From: Anaerolineae bacterium
Lineage (GTDB): Bacteria > Chloroflexota > Anaerolineae > Anaerolineales > Anaerolineaceae
Reading direction: 5' to 3'
Assembly: GCA_013178095.1 (NCBI GenBank)
Contig: JABLXK010000007.1
Span: forward strand, 1-64,000
DNA length: 64,000 bases
In this document: positions 9,657-18,017 of the stretch, piece after piece
Layout: the number at the start of each line of letters is the position of its first letter
Position numbering within the stretch: position 1 is the stretch's first letter
The notes under the pieces: model-generated
Databases searched by the model: none
Seen by the model: only the letters and a program-made list of their open reading frames with translations
Told to the model about the DNA's origin: nothing
Made by a program: the position numbers and the translations under genes

Positions 9657-11042
9657 TCAATAACGGGCGGTGGTTACAGCTTTGAGGTATTCAACCGGCG
9701 ATCCGCAGGTAAAACCGACCGGCGCTTTGGGCTGCTCGTAGCGGTTGGTGTCGAAATACAATATGACGGCATCGCTTTGATCTTCGTAAGTCACCGATAC
9801 TTTGCAGTACATCAAACCGTCTTTCTCGACCTCTTCGATCAATTGAATATCCAGCACCTGCCCCTGTGGCCCCAACAACCAGGGCATGCAGCCCGAGCCG
9901 GAACTGCCCTGGTCGCGTGGGTCGTAACCGATGCGGATCGGATTATCAATCGTAAATCCGTAAGTTGGATCGCCGGCATTCACGCAGGCGGCTTCCGGCA
10001 CTGCCGTGGGTTCAGCAAGCGCTGCGGCCAGGTAAGGCAGGTTGGGCGACCAGGCGGGACAAAACTCCTCACCTTCCATTATCGTCAGGCGCTGCATGGT
10101 AGTTCCGTCCGAACTGATGATGAAGATATCGCGCGTGCTTTCGAAATCGGCGGCGATGGCAATCAATTTACTGTCGGGCGACCAGCTCGGCACCTCGACG
10201 GTCGATTTATAGCGGGTTAATTGAACCACATTTTCACCATCGGTGTCCATCAGGTATAAGTTGGTAAAGCCATCCCTGCGCGACACAAAAGCGATTTGGC
10301 TTCCATCCGGCGACCAGGCCGGGGTGTAATCCGCAGCCGGATCATTGGTCAAACGAATCAGGTTTTTGCCGTTCTTGTCCATCTTATAAATTTCCGAGTT
10401 TACGTCCCGCGTGGAAGCAAAAGCGATCCACTCCCCATCCGGCGACCAGCTCGGGGAATCATCGCTGCCAAAGCCGCTGGTCAATTGTTTGACGCCGCTG
10501 CCATCCGTGTTCATCAGAAAGATCTTATCGTCGCCATCCCGATTGGAAACGTAAGCAATTGTCTTTCCGTCCGGAGACCAGGCCGGAAAACTATCCTCGT
10601 ATTCGTCATGGGTCAACTGGCTGATTTTGGCGCCATCCGCGTTCATGACAAAGATATCCGGACTGCCGTTCATATCTGAGACAAAAACAATGCGTGATCC
10701 GTCCGGCGACCAGGCAGGGAACACATCCGCGCCGGCATTATTCGTTAACCGGCTGACCTGGCTGCCGTCGGCATTCATCACGTAAATATCCAGGCTGCCT
10801 GATGCATTGGATTGGAAGGCAATACGCCCCTGGGGTTGGATGCGCAGCGGACGCATGGTCGGCGTGGGCGTGGAAGTGGCGACGTTATCCGGCGCGATCG
10901 TCAGGAAAGTCCGGTAAGTAGCCGTTGGGTAGACGATCGGGGTCTTTTCGGGAGAAAGAGTGGCATCCGGTGAATCCGCGCCGCAGGCTGCAATAAAAAT
11001 CACCATCCACAGAATTAAAAGGTAAAACAATTTCCGCATCAT
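9657..11042 (-). CDS. TolB-like beta-propeller (WD40/PD40) lipoprotein
   Basis: Lipobox; repeated LTxxxxxDxxPAWSPDGxxIAFVSxRDG units. Confidence 0.9.
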   Translation of the reverse strand: MMRKLFYLLILWMVIFIAACGADSPDATLSPEKTPIVYPTATYRTFLTIAPDNVATSTPTPTMRPLRIQPQGRIAFQSNASGSLDIYVMNADGSQVSRLTNNAGADVFPAWSPDGSRIVFVSDMNGSPDIFVMNADGAKISQLTHDEYEDSFPAWSPDGKTIAYVSNRDGDDKIFLMNTDGSGVKQLTSGFGSDDSPSWSPDGEWIAFASTRDVNSEIYKMDKNGKNLIRLTNDPAADYTPAWSPDGSQIAFVSRRDGFTNLYLMDTDGENVVQLTRYKSTVEVPSWSPDSKLIAIAADFESTRDIFIISSDGTTMQRLTIMEGEEFCPAWSPNLPYLAAALAEPTAVPEAACVNAGDPTYGFTIDNPIRIGYDPRDQGSSGSGCMPWLLGPQGQVLDIQLIEEVEKDGLMYCKVSVTYEDQSDAVILYFDTNRYEQPKAPVGFTCGSPVEYLKAVTTARY

Positions 11043-11075
11043 ATCTCAAGCATTCCGATCAATTGTAAACCCGCT

Positions 11076-11735
11076 CTAGGGCTGCCAGACCTTGATGTCG
11101 TCGAACGCGATATGCACATCCGGCTCGTCAAAGGTTCCGGCAATCAAACCCACATCGCCGCTTTCGAAGGATTTATCCTGCTGCGCGTCCACCGGCGTGC
11201 CGTTCACTGCCAAAGCCAGCGATTCGCCGATGCATTCAAAATGGATCAGGTTGGGGGTTGTTCCGCCCAGAATGGCCGGCACGGGGATCATTTCGCTGTG
11301 ACCAAGCATGCGGTATTTTCCATCGTTGACCTCGAATATTCCGGCGTAACCGTCGCTGGTGATCAAAGCGGTGTAAAAATTCTTTTCATCCTGATAACGG
11401 CAGATCACGCCGTAGCTGTTATTCAAGGGGCCAGACTGGCGGGCGGCTTTCACTTCGATGATCGCATTCTTGTATGACCCGCCGGGGTTGGCAAATAAAT
11501 CCACCAGCGGCTCGCGGACAAGGATATGGTAGGCGCCGTCATCATAATTGGTTGATCCGATTTCGGATTCCATGCGGTCCCAGCCGCTGCCGGATTCCGA
11601 GAAATCGTCTTCCAGCAGCATCCCGACTGTGGTAGCCTGGGGAGCGGGATTGAAAACCTGGTTAAGAATCGGCAAACCGCTGCAGCTTGCGAGAAGAAAT
11701 ATTGTAATGATAAAGGTCATTGCTTTCTTGATCAT
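11076..11735 (-). CDS. Lipoprotein with LamG/DUF1080-like C-terminal domain
   Basis: MIKKAMTFIITIFLLASCSG signal/lipobox; DDFSESGSGW...YHILV...DDIKVWQP; start moved from 11786. Confidence 0.65.
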   Translation of the reverse strand: MIKKAMTFIITIFLLASCSGLPILNQVFNPAPQATTVGMLLEDDFSESGSGWDRMESEIGSTNYDDGAYHILVREPLVDLFANPGGSYKNAIIEVKAARQSGPLNNSYGVICRYQDEKNFYTALITSDGYAGIFEVNDGKYRMLGHSEMIPVPAILGGTTPNLIHFECIGESLALAVNGTPVDAQQDKSFESGDVGLIAGTFDEPDVHIAFDDIKVWQP

Positions 11736-11823
11736 GTGAAACAATTCCATTTTTTTATGTTCAGTATACTTCAAGGAAAACCCCAAAGACGAGGATCGGG
11801 TTATTTACCGCAATTATAAATTT

Positions 11824-11894
11824 GAGTGGAAATTTTAACGTTGGAAATTAATTTTCCACTCGTGAGCAAATCCTATCTGATTTGCTCGCGAGTG
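11824..11894 (-). other. Overlapping inverted repeats (mutually exclusive hairpins)
   Basis: 16-bp arms CACTCGTGAGCAAATC (11857-11872)/GATTTGCTCGCGAGTG (11879-11894) sharing CACTC with a second stem GAGTGGAAA (11824-11832)/TTTCCACTC (11853-11861). Confidence 0.6.
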
Positions 11895-11921
11895 TTATAA
11901 ACCGATAAGGAAAAGATGGAA

Positions 11922-12941
11922 TTAATCGGGCACCACGATCACCTTGCTGACGTTGGCAGACCTGGATTCAATGAAACCCTCGCGGATCGCCGACAACTTG
12001 AACTGGCTGGAGATCAGGTCGGCCATTTTTAGATTGGGCAGCAATTTCGCCGACATATTGAAATCGCGGATAGTCGCATCGATGGAGCCGTGTAATTGAA
12101 TCTCACGGTAGTGGATCTTGTTGGGGTCGATGGCAATTTTTGTTCCGTAGGTGTATCCGCTGAACAGGAGGATGTTGCCACCGGGGCGGGTCACCTCGAA
12201 AGCCGTCTCAACCACCGATTCGTTGGAAGTGGCGATGATGACCAAATCGAAGGCATTCTTGAATTTGTCCAGGCTGCCCTCTTCTTTGGCATCAATTGTG
12301 TCGTCTGCGCCGAATCTAACAGCCAGTTCCCGGCGGTACTGCCGGCGACCAGAGGTCACCACAAAAGAAGCGCCCATGAACCGGGTGAGCTGCAGGAAGG
12401 TCAGCCCGATGGGTCCATCGCCGATGATCAGCACACGATCGCCGGCATGAAAGTTCACCAGATTGATGGCATGGTAACAGCAGGATAGGATTTCCGTCAT
12501 GGTGGCGGAAAGCGGGTTGATACCCTGAGGAATGCGCACGACCCCTCCTGACAAAACCATCTGCTCGGGAATGTACATGGTTTCTGAAAAACCACCTGCG
12601 ATGGTGCAGCCGATCACCTCTCCGCTTTCACACAGGTTATCTTCACCACGAATGCAGGCCGGACAGCGCATGCAGGGCATGATCGGGGCGACGGTTACCA
12701 GGTCGCCGACCGCAAGGTCGTTGACCTGGTAACCCTTCTGATCAACCTGCGCGACAATCTCATGACCCAGGACGATTGGAAGTTTATACCTGGGAGTGGG
12801 TCCTTCAAAATACATGCGCAAATCCGAACCGCAGATACCGCACGCCACAATCTTCAGGATCAGGCTATGGCCGGTTGGTTTTGGCATATCCATTGTGATT
12901 TCTCGAATGTCTTCTTTGCCGTAAAGCGCCATTGCTCTCAT
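11922..12941 (-). CDS. Zinc-dependent alcohol/polyol dehydrogenase (MDR family)
   Basis: CGICGSDLRMYFEGP, GHEIVAQV, CMRCPACIRGEDNLC, GDGPIGLTFLQL. Confidence 0.9.
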   Translation of the reverse strand: MRAMALYGKEDIREITMDMPKPTGHSLILKIVACGICGSDLRMYFEGPTPRYKLPIVLGHEIVAQVDQKGYQVNDLAVGDLVTVAPIMPCMRCPACIRGEDNLCESGEVIGCTIAGGFSETMYIPEQMVLSGGVVRIPQGINPLSATMTEILSCCYHAINLVNFHAGDRVLIIGDGPIGLTFLQLTRFMGASFVVTSGRRQYRRELAVRFGADDTIDAKEEGSLDKFKNAFDLVIIATSNESVVETAFEVTRPGGNILLFSGYTYGTKIAIDPNKIHYREIQLHGSIDATIRDFNMSAKLLPNLKMADLISSQFKLSAIREGFIESRSANVSKVIVVPD

Positions 12942-13045
12942 GCTCGATTATCCCTTCGATACCATTGATGTGTTAAACGAACTGGTTCACAGCAATTGTT
13001 AATTATTGTTCTGATCCAAATTCGACAATATAAATATATCACAAT

Positions 13046-13086
13046 ATTTAACATTTATTGACATTATATAACATTAATGCTATTCT
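13046..13086 (+). promoter_or_regulatory. Putative PTS operon promoter with direct-repeat operator candidate
   Basis: TTGACA (13058-13063) - 17 nt - TATTCT (13081-13086); direct repeats ATTTAACATTTAT (13046-13058) and ATATAACATTAAT (13066-13078) with 20-bp period. Confidence 0.5.
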
Positions 13087-13124
13087 TATATCAAATTCAA
13101 TGCAAGGAATTGGATGATCTTTCG

Positions 13125-13586
13125 ATGGAAATCGCGCAATTACTTGACCCAAAACTGATCAGGTTCCAGATGGAATCGCAGGAAAAATGGGGGGCGATTA
13201 ATGAATTAATTGACCTGCTGGCTGCTGAAAAACGGGTGGAATCTAGCGAGAAAATGCTGGAAGCAGTCAGGCAGCGCGAAGCCGAAGTGTCCACCGGAGT
13301 CGGCTTTGGTATCGCCATACCGCACGGCATCTCGGACACCGTCATCCAACCATCCATCGCTTTCGGCCGGTCGTTGAAGGGAATCGAGTATGACTCCATC
13401 GATCAAAAACCGGTGACCCTCATCTTCCTGCTGGCTATTCCAAAAACACAACATAACCAGGATTACTTGCGCACGTTAGCCGGCCTGGCCCGCATGCTGG
13501 TGCATAAGCCGGTGATCGAGAAGCTATTCACCGCCTCCACGTTTGAGGATGTCCTTGAAGTATTCCAAAGCGAGAAACAAAGATAA
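13125..13586 (+). CDS. PTS sugar transporter subunit IIA (fructose/mannitol type)
   Basis: VSTGVGFGIAIPHGISDTV (active-site His) EIIA-Fru; ORF track start 13077 overlaps the putative promoter, ATG 13125 preferred. Confidence 0.85.
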   Translation: MEIAQLLDPKLIRFQMESQEKWGAINELIDLLAAEKRVESSEKMLEAVRQREAEVSTGVGFGIAIPHGISDTVIQPSIAFGRSLKGIEYDSIDQKPVTLIFLLAIPKTQHNQDYLRTLAGLARMLVHKPVIEKLFTASTFEDVLEVFQSEKQR

Positions 13587-13616
13587 GATATTAGGAAATC
13601 GGTTCAAGGAGAAGTT

Positions 13617-13937
13617 TTGATTATGAAAATCGCAATTGTTTCAGCATGCAGCGCGGGAATTGCCAGCACGTATATGGCAGCGGAATCGTTGGAACTGGCA
13701 GCCAAAAAGAAAGGGCACACGGTTTATGCGGAAACCCAGGGCACGATCGGGATAGAGAACGCGATCAGTCTGAAGGATGCCCAATTGGCCGACATCGTGA
13801 TCATCGCCCGGGATATCAAAATCCAGGGAATGGAGCGATTCAAAGGCCGCAAGATCATCGAAGTTGGAGTTGCGGAAGCAATCCGAAAAGCTGACCTGAT
13901 TATCGAGAGAGCTGAAAAGGAGGTGATCGGTAAATAG
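13617..13937 (+). CDS. PTS fructose-type subunit IIB
   Basis: KIAIVSACSAGIASTYMAAESLE with Cys phosphorylation-site region; VIIARDIKIQGMERFKGRKI. Confidence 0.85.
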   Translation: MIMKIAIVSACSAGIASTYMAAESLELAAKKKGHTVYAETQGTIGIENAISLKDAQLADIVIIARDIKIQGMERFKGRKIIEVGVAEAIRKADLIIERAEKEVIGK

Positions 13938-13991
13938 CATTTTGTTCGGTGTGTTCATCAAACCAAATATCTAATTAGGAGGCTCAATATT

Positions 13992-15041
13992 ATGGAAGAC
14001 GAAAAGAAACATTTATTGGACATCAAGAAACACCTGTTGACCGGTGTTTCCTACATGATCCCCTTAGTCGTTGCCGGTGGTATTTTGATCGCATTGTCGT
14101 TTCTCGTGGGTGGATATCTTGGGTTCCAGACTGAAGGTACCCCTGCCGATTACCTGATGCGTATCGGTGGTGGAGCGCTGAGTTTCATCGTGCCTATCCT
14201 AGCCGGCTTCATTGCCTATTCCATCGCCGATCGGGCCGGTATTGCCCCCGGTTTGGTAGCCGGTTACGTGGCCGTACAGGTCAATTCCGGTTTCCTGGGC
14301 GGTATCGTTGGCGGTTTGCTGGCCGGCTATTGCGTATTTTTCCTGAAGAAAATCAAGGTGCCGAACCTGGTTAAACCCCTGATGGGCATTCTGATCATCC
14401 CGCTGCTCAGCACGCTCGTTGTCGGTTTGCTCCTTTACCTGGTGCTCGGCAGCCCCATTGCCGCGGTCATGACTGCCTTGCAGAACTGGCTGACCAGCAT
14501 GAGCGCCACGAACCTGGTCATCTTCGGCGCCATCCTGGGCGCCATGCAGGCTTTCGATATGGGCGGCCCGGTTGACAAGACAGCCTACACCTTCGGCCTG
14601 GCCATGCTTGCTCAAAACCAGTTCACCCCCATGGCGGCCATCATGGTGGGCGGCATGGTTCCCCCCATCGCGCTTTCCATCGCTGCGAAGCTAAAACCCG
14701 CCAAGTTCTCTCCCTCCGAGAGAAAACACGCAGATGCGGCCTGGATCATGGGCTTGTCCTTCATCACCGAAGGCGCCATTCCCTTCGCCTCAGCTGATCC
14801 GCTGCACGTCATTCCGTCGCAGATGATCGGTTCAGCAATTGCCGGCGCGTTATCGATGGTGTTCGGTTGCGCGCTGCGCGCGCCTCACGGCGGTATCTTC
14901 GTCCTGCCCCTGGTCGAAAAACCAGTGCTTTACCTGGTTGCGCTGGCCGCCGGTATCGCGGTGACCACTACGCTGGTGGTTTTGTTCAAGAAGGACCTGC
15001 CAAAGGAAGAAGCAGAAGACACGGCAGTCGTTGCAGATTAA
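13992..15041 (+). CDS. PTS fructose-type subunit IIC
   Basis: 349 aa; KKHLLTGVSYMIPLVVAGGILIALSF; multiple TM segments; AFDMGGPVDKTAYTFG; ITEGAIPFASADP. Confidence 0.9.
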   Translation: MEDEKKHLLDIKKHLLTGVSYMIPLVVAGGILIALSFLVGGYLGFQTEGTPADYLMRIGGGALSFIVPILAGFIAYSIADRAGIAPGLVAGYVAVQVNSGFLGGIVGGLLAGYCVFFLKKIKVPNLVKPLMGILIIPLLSTLVVGLLLYLVLGSPIAAVMTALQNWLTSMSATNLVIFGAILGAMQAFDMGGPVDKTAYTFGLAMLAQNQFTPMAAIMVGGMVPPIALSIAAKLKPAKFSPSERKHADAAWIMGLSFITEGAIPFASADPLHVIPSQMIGSAIAGALSMVFGCALRAPHGGIFVLPLVEKPVLYLVALAAGIAVTTTLVVLFKKDLPKEEAEDTAVVAD

Positions 15042-15081
15042 TCAAAAGTAAAATATTGTTATTGAAGCGATGAACGCACAG

Positions 15082-15128
15082 CCCCCTCTTTATCTGAAAG
15101 AAAAATGGATTCATGGATAAAGAGGGGG
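15082..15128. other. Perfect 13-bp inverted repeat (terminator or operator)
   Basis: CCCCCTCTTTATC (15082-15094) / GATAAAGAGGGGG (15116-15128) between EIIC and deoR-family gene. Confidence 0.6.
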
Positions 15129-15153
15129 GATAAAAAGATTATACTGGATAACC

Positions 15154-15948
15154 ATGATAGCAGCAGAACGCCTGGATTACATCATCGAAAAATTACGCTC
15201 GGAGCACATCGTGTCGATTCAAGTGCTCAGCGCGAAATTGGGCGTGACTCCCATGACCATCCGCCGGGATATCCTGCAATTGGAAGAAATGGGTTTGTGC
15301 CAGCGCACGCATGGGGGCGCAATTTCCACCAGCCGCCCGATCCTGTCGGACACACCCTACGATCAGCGCGAACTGCTGTACGTGAACGAAAAACAAGCCA
15401 TCGCAAGGAAAGCGGCTGAAATGGTCAATGAAGGCGATACCATTGCCATCGACAGCGGCACCACCACCTTTCACTTCGCGCAAGCGCTCAAGGATAAAAA
15501 GAACATCACCGTCATCACCAATTCGGTTTACGTGCTGACGGAATTATATGACTCCCGGCAGATCAACGTCATTTCCTGCGCCGGCATCCTTTCCCGATCC
15601 AATCTCACGGATAAAGAACACGGCGATCCCTGCCTGGTTGGGCCGCTGGCGGAGATGATCATGCACCGCTTTCGGCCGCAAAAAGCTTTCATCGGCACCA
15701 CCAGCCTTTCACTGGTGGACGGCCTTTCCAACAGCGTTGTGGATCAGGCATCCATGAAGCAGGCGATGATCGAAGTATCCTCCGAGGTCATCCTGCTGGC
15801 GGACCATAGCAAATTCGGCCACGTTTCGTCAGCGATAGTCGGTCCGGTCACGTTGGTTGATTACCTGATCACGGACTCAGGTATCTCGGACGAATTCGAA
15901 AAACGGATAACCGAATTGGGAGTTAAAGTCGTCAAAGTAAACCCGTAA
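15154..15948 (+). CDS. DeoR family transcriptional regulator
   Basis: IIEKLRSEHIVSIQVLSAKLGVTPMTIRRDILQLEEMGLCQRTHGGA; IAIDSGTTTFHFA; LADHSKFG. Confidence 0.92.
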   Translation: MIAAERLDYIIEKLRSEHIVSIQVLSAKLGVTPMTIRRDILQLEEMGLCQRTHGGAISTSRPILSDTPYDQRELLYVNEKQAIARKAAEMVNEGDTIAIDSGTTTFHFAQALKDKKNITVITNSVYVLTELYDSRQINVISCAGILSRSNLTDKEHGDPCLVGPLAEMIMHRFRPQKAFIGTTSLSLVDGLSNSVVDQASMKQAMIEVSSEVILLADHSKFGHVSSAIVGPVTLVDYLITDSGISDEFEKRITELGVKVVKVNP

Positions 15949-16030
15949 ATCCGTCTTTCTTCATCACGCGCCGCCACTTCTTTCAACCAAATCATTTTGA
16001 TACACAACTTTGATTCTTTAGGAGAAATCA

Positions 16031-17365
16031 ATGGGTAACTACATGGAAAAATACTTCGGCAAATATACCGAAGAGGACTTAAAACAGGGCCGTGAAACGT
16101 TGGCCGGGGGGAGCGTCGGGAAAAGCGAGGATCTGCTGATCGTCGATCAAACCGGCGCGACCTTCACTGATCAACACGGCAAGGAGTACATCGATTGCAC
16201 TTCGCAAGCCTGGAGTTTGAACATCGGCGGCGGGCGACAGGAGATCATCGATGTGGTCTCCGAGCAAGTGCAACATACCATGCACGTGCGCAGCGGCTAC
16301 GGAACCATCCCGAAATTTCTGTTGAGCAAGCGGCTTGCAGACATCGCCCCCGGCAATTTAAAGAAAGTGAGTTACTGCCTGCACGGCTCGGTGGCCAACG
16401 AAGGCGCAATGAAACTGGCCATGCGCAACAAACCCAACCGCATGTACTTTCTCACCCCCTGGCGCGGCTTTGCCGGCCGCACCCTGGCGACCATCGCCAT
16501 GACCTGGCCGCACCCCAACAATCAATTTCTGCCATTTATGGGGCACGCTGTCCGTTTCCCGAACGCCTACTGCTACCGCTGCCCGTTCGAGAACCATTAC
16601 CCGGGATGCAATTTCGAATGCGCCCGCTTTCTGCGCAAGACCATTGAAAACAGCGTGGACGGCAAACCAATCGCCATTTTAATGGAACCCATGCAAGCAG
16701 CCGGCGGGATGATCACCTACCCCGACGGTTATTTGCAGGAAATTCGCAAAATCTGTGATGAACTGGATATCCTGCTGATCTTCGACGAGATCCAGACTGC
16801 CTTCGGACGCATGGGGCGCATGTTCGTTTCCGAGCTGTACGGCGTTCTGCCCGACATTATGACCTTCGGGAAAGCCATCGGCGGCGGCTTCCCCCTGGCC
16901 GGGTCGCTGCACCGCACGGACCTGGTGGATTTCGGCTCGCAGGACCATGGCTTCACTTTCGCCAGTTTCCCGGTTTCCATGGCAGCCGGCATCGTAACCC
17001 TGGGAATTTTACAGAACGAAAATTTGCCCGAACGGTCAGAAAGAATGGGCAATCTGTTCCTGGCAGGTTTGGAGGAATTGAAGAATAAATACGAGTTACT
17101 TGGCGACGTCCGCGGTCACGGGTTGATGATCGGCATCGAGCTGGTAAAAAACAAAAAGACCAAAGAACCCGCGCTGGACGAAACCGGTATGTTTATCGAG
17201 GAAGGTACCAAAAGGGGCGTGCTCTTCGGGCGATCGACCTATCCGATGATGAGCAACGTGGTCAAGATCAAACCACCTTTGGTGATCTCGGAAGCCCAGG
17301 TCGAACAGGTCTTAAAGGTGTTCAAAGAAACCACGGAAGCCGTCTCGCAAGCATATCATCTATAA
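16031..17365 (+). CDS. Class III PLP-dependent aminotransferase
   Basis: HGSVANEGAMKLA, LIFDEIQTAFGRMGRMF, DIMTFGKAIGGGFPLAG. Confidence 0.9.
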   Translation: MGNYMEKYFGKYTEEDLKQGRETLAGGSVGKSEDLLIVDQTGATFTDQHGKEYIDCTSQAWSLNIGGGRQEIIDVVSEQVQHTMHVRSGYGTIPKFLLSKRLADIAPGNLKKVSYCLHGSVANEGAMKLAMRNKPNRMYFLTPWRGFAGRTLATIAMTWPHPNNQFLPFMGHAVRFPNAYCYRCPFENHYPGCNFECARFLRKTIENSVDGKPIAILMEPMQAAGGMITYPDGYLQEIRKICDELDILLIFDEIQTAFGRMGRMFVSELYGVLPDIMTFGKAIGGGFPLAGSLHRTDLVDFGSQDHGFTFASFPVSMAAGIVTLGILQNENLPERSERMGNLFLAGLEELKNKYELLGDVRGHGLMIGIELVKNKKTKEPALDETGMFIEEGTKRGVLFGRSTYPMMSNVVKIKPPLVISEAQVEQVLKVFKETTEAVSQAYHL

Positions 17366-17398
17366 TCAGATAAACTTGGTTGGATTACAGGATAACCG

Positions 17399-17953
17399 AT
17401 GAAATTTCAGGATTTGGCGGAGCTGTTCAGCGAGGATCAAAGGCAGTCTGCCCGCCTCGTGAATGAGGAGCAATTGGAGCAATTCGCGGAAGCCATCCGG
17501 TCCACGCAGCGCATCTTTCTGCTAGGTAAGGGCCGCACCGGGCTGATCGTCGAAATGTTTGCCATGCGGCTGGTGCACCTCGGGTTTCAGGCATACGTTA
17601 TCGGGCTATCCACGACCCCGAAATATTCGCCGGAAGATATGTTGATCCTGGCTTCCGGCAGCGGGACGACCGAAGGATTGATGCTCACCGCGCAGCAAGC
17701 GCAGCGGGTCGGCGGAAAGATCGGCGTGATCACGCGCAACCCCGCCGGGCCTCTCGGCCAATATGCACAGAGTATATTGGTCATTCCCGACCCGCAACTG
17801 GATCATGGTGCGCTCGCGAAGAGCAAAATCCTCTCAGGGACGCTTTTTGAACAATCGCTGCTGCTGACATTGGATTGCCTGTGCATTTTGTTGGCTAAAA
17901 AAACAGGCCAAGACCTCAACGACATGAGCGACCGGCACGTAACCATCGAGTAA
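17399..17953 (+). CDS. SIS domain protein, 6-phospho-3-hexuloisomerase-like (HxlB-like)
   Basis: IFLLGKGRTGLIVEMFAMRLVHLGFQAYVIG ... LILASGSGTTEG. Confidence 0.8.
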   Translation: MKFQDLAELFSEDQRQSARLVNEEQLEQFAEAIRSTQRIFLLGKGRTGLIVEMFAMRLVHLGFQAYVIGLSTTPKYSPEDMLILASGSGTTEGLMLTAQQAQRVGGKIGVITRNPAGPLGQYAQSILVIPDPQLDHGALAKSKILSGTLFEQSLLLTLDCLCILLAKKTGQDLNDMSDRHVTIE

Positions 17954-17967
17954 AGTTCGCCGAAAGT

Positions 17968-18000
17968 AAAAACAGGCTGAAATTCTTCAGCCTGTTTTTG
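17968..18000. terminator. Bidirectional intrinsic terminator
   Basis: AAACAGGCTGAA-ATTC-TTCAGCCTGTTTTT between convergent genes. Confidence 0.85.
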
Positions 18001-18017
18001 TTTAACATACCTCCGGC

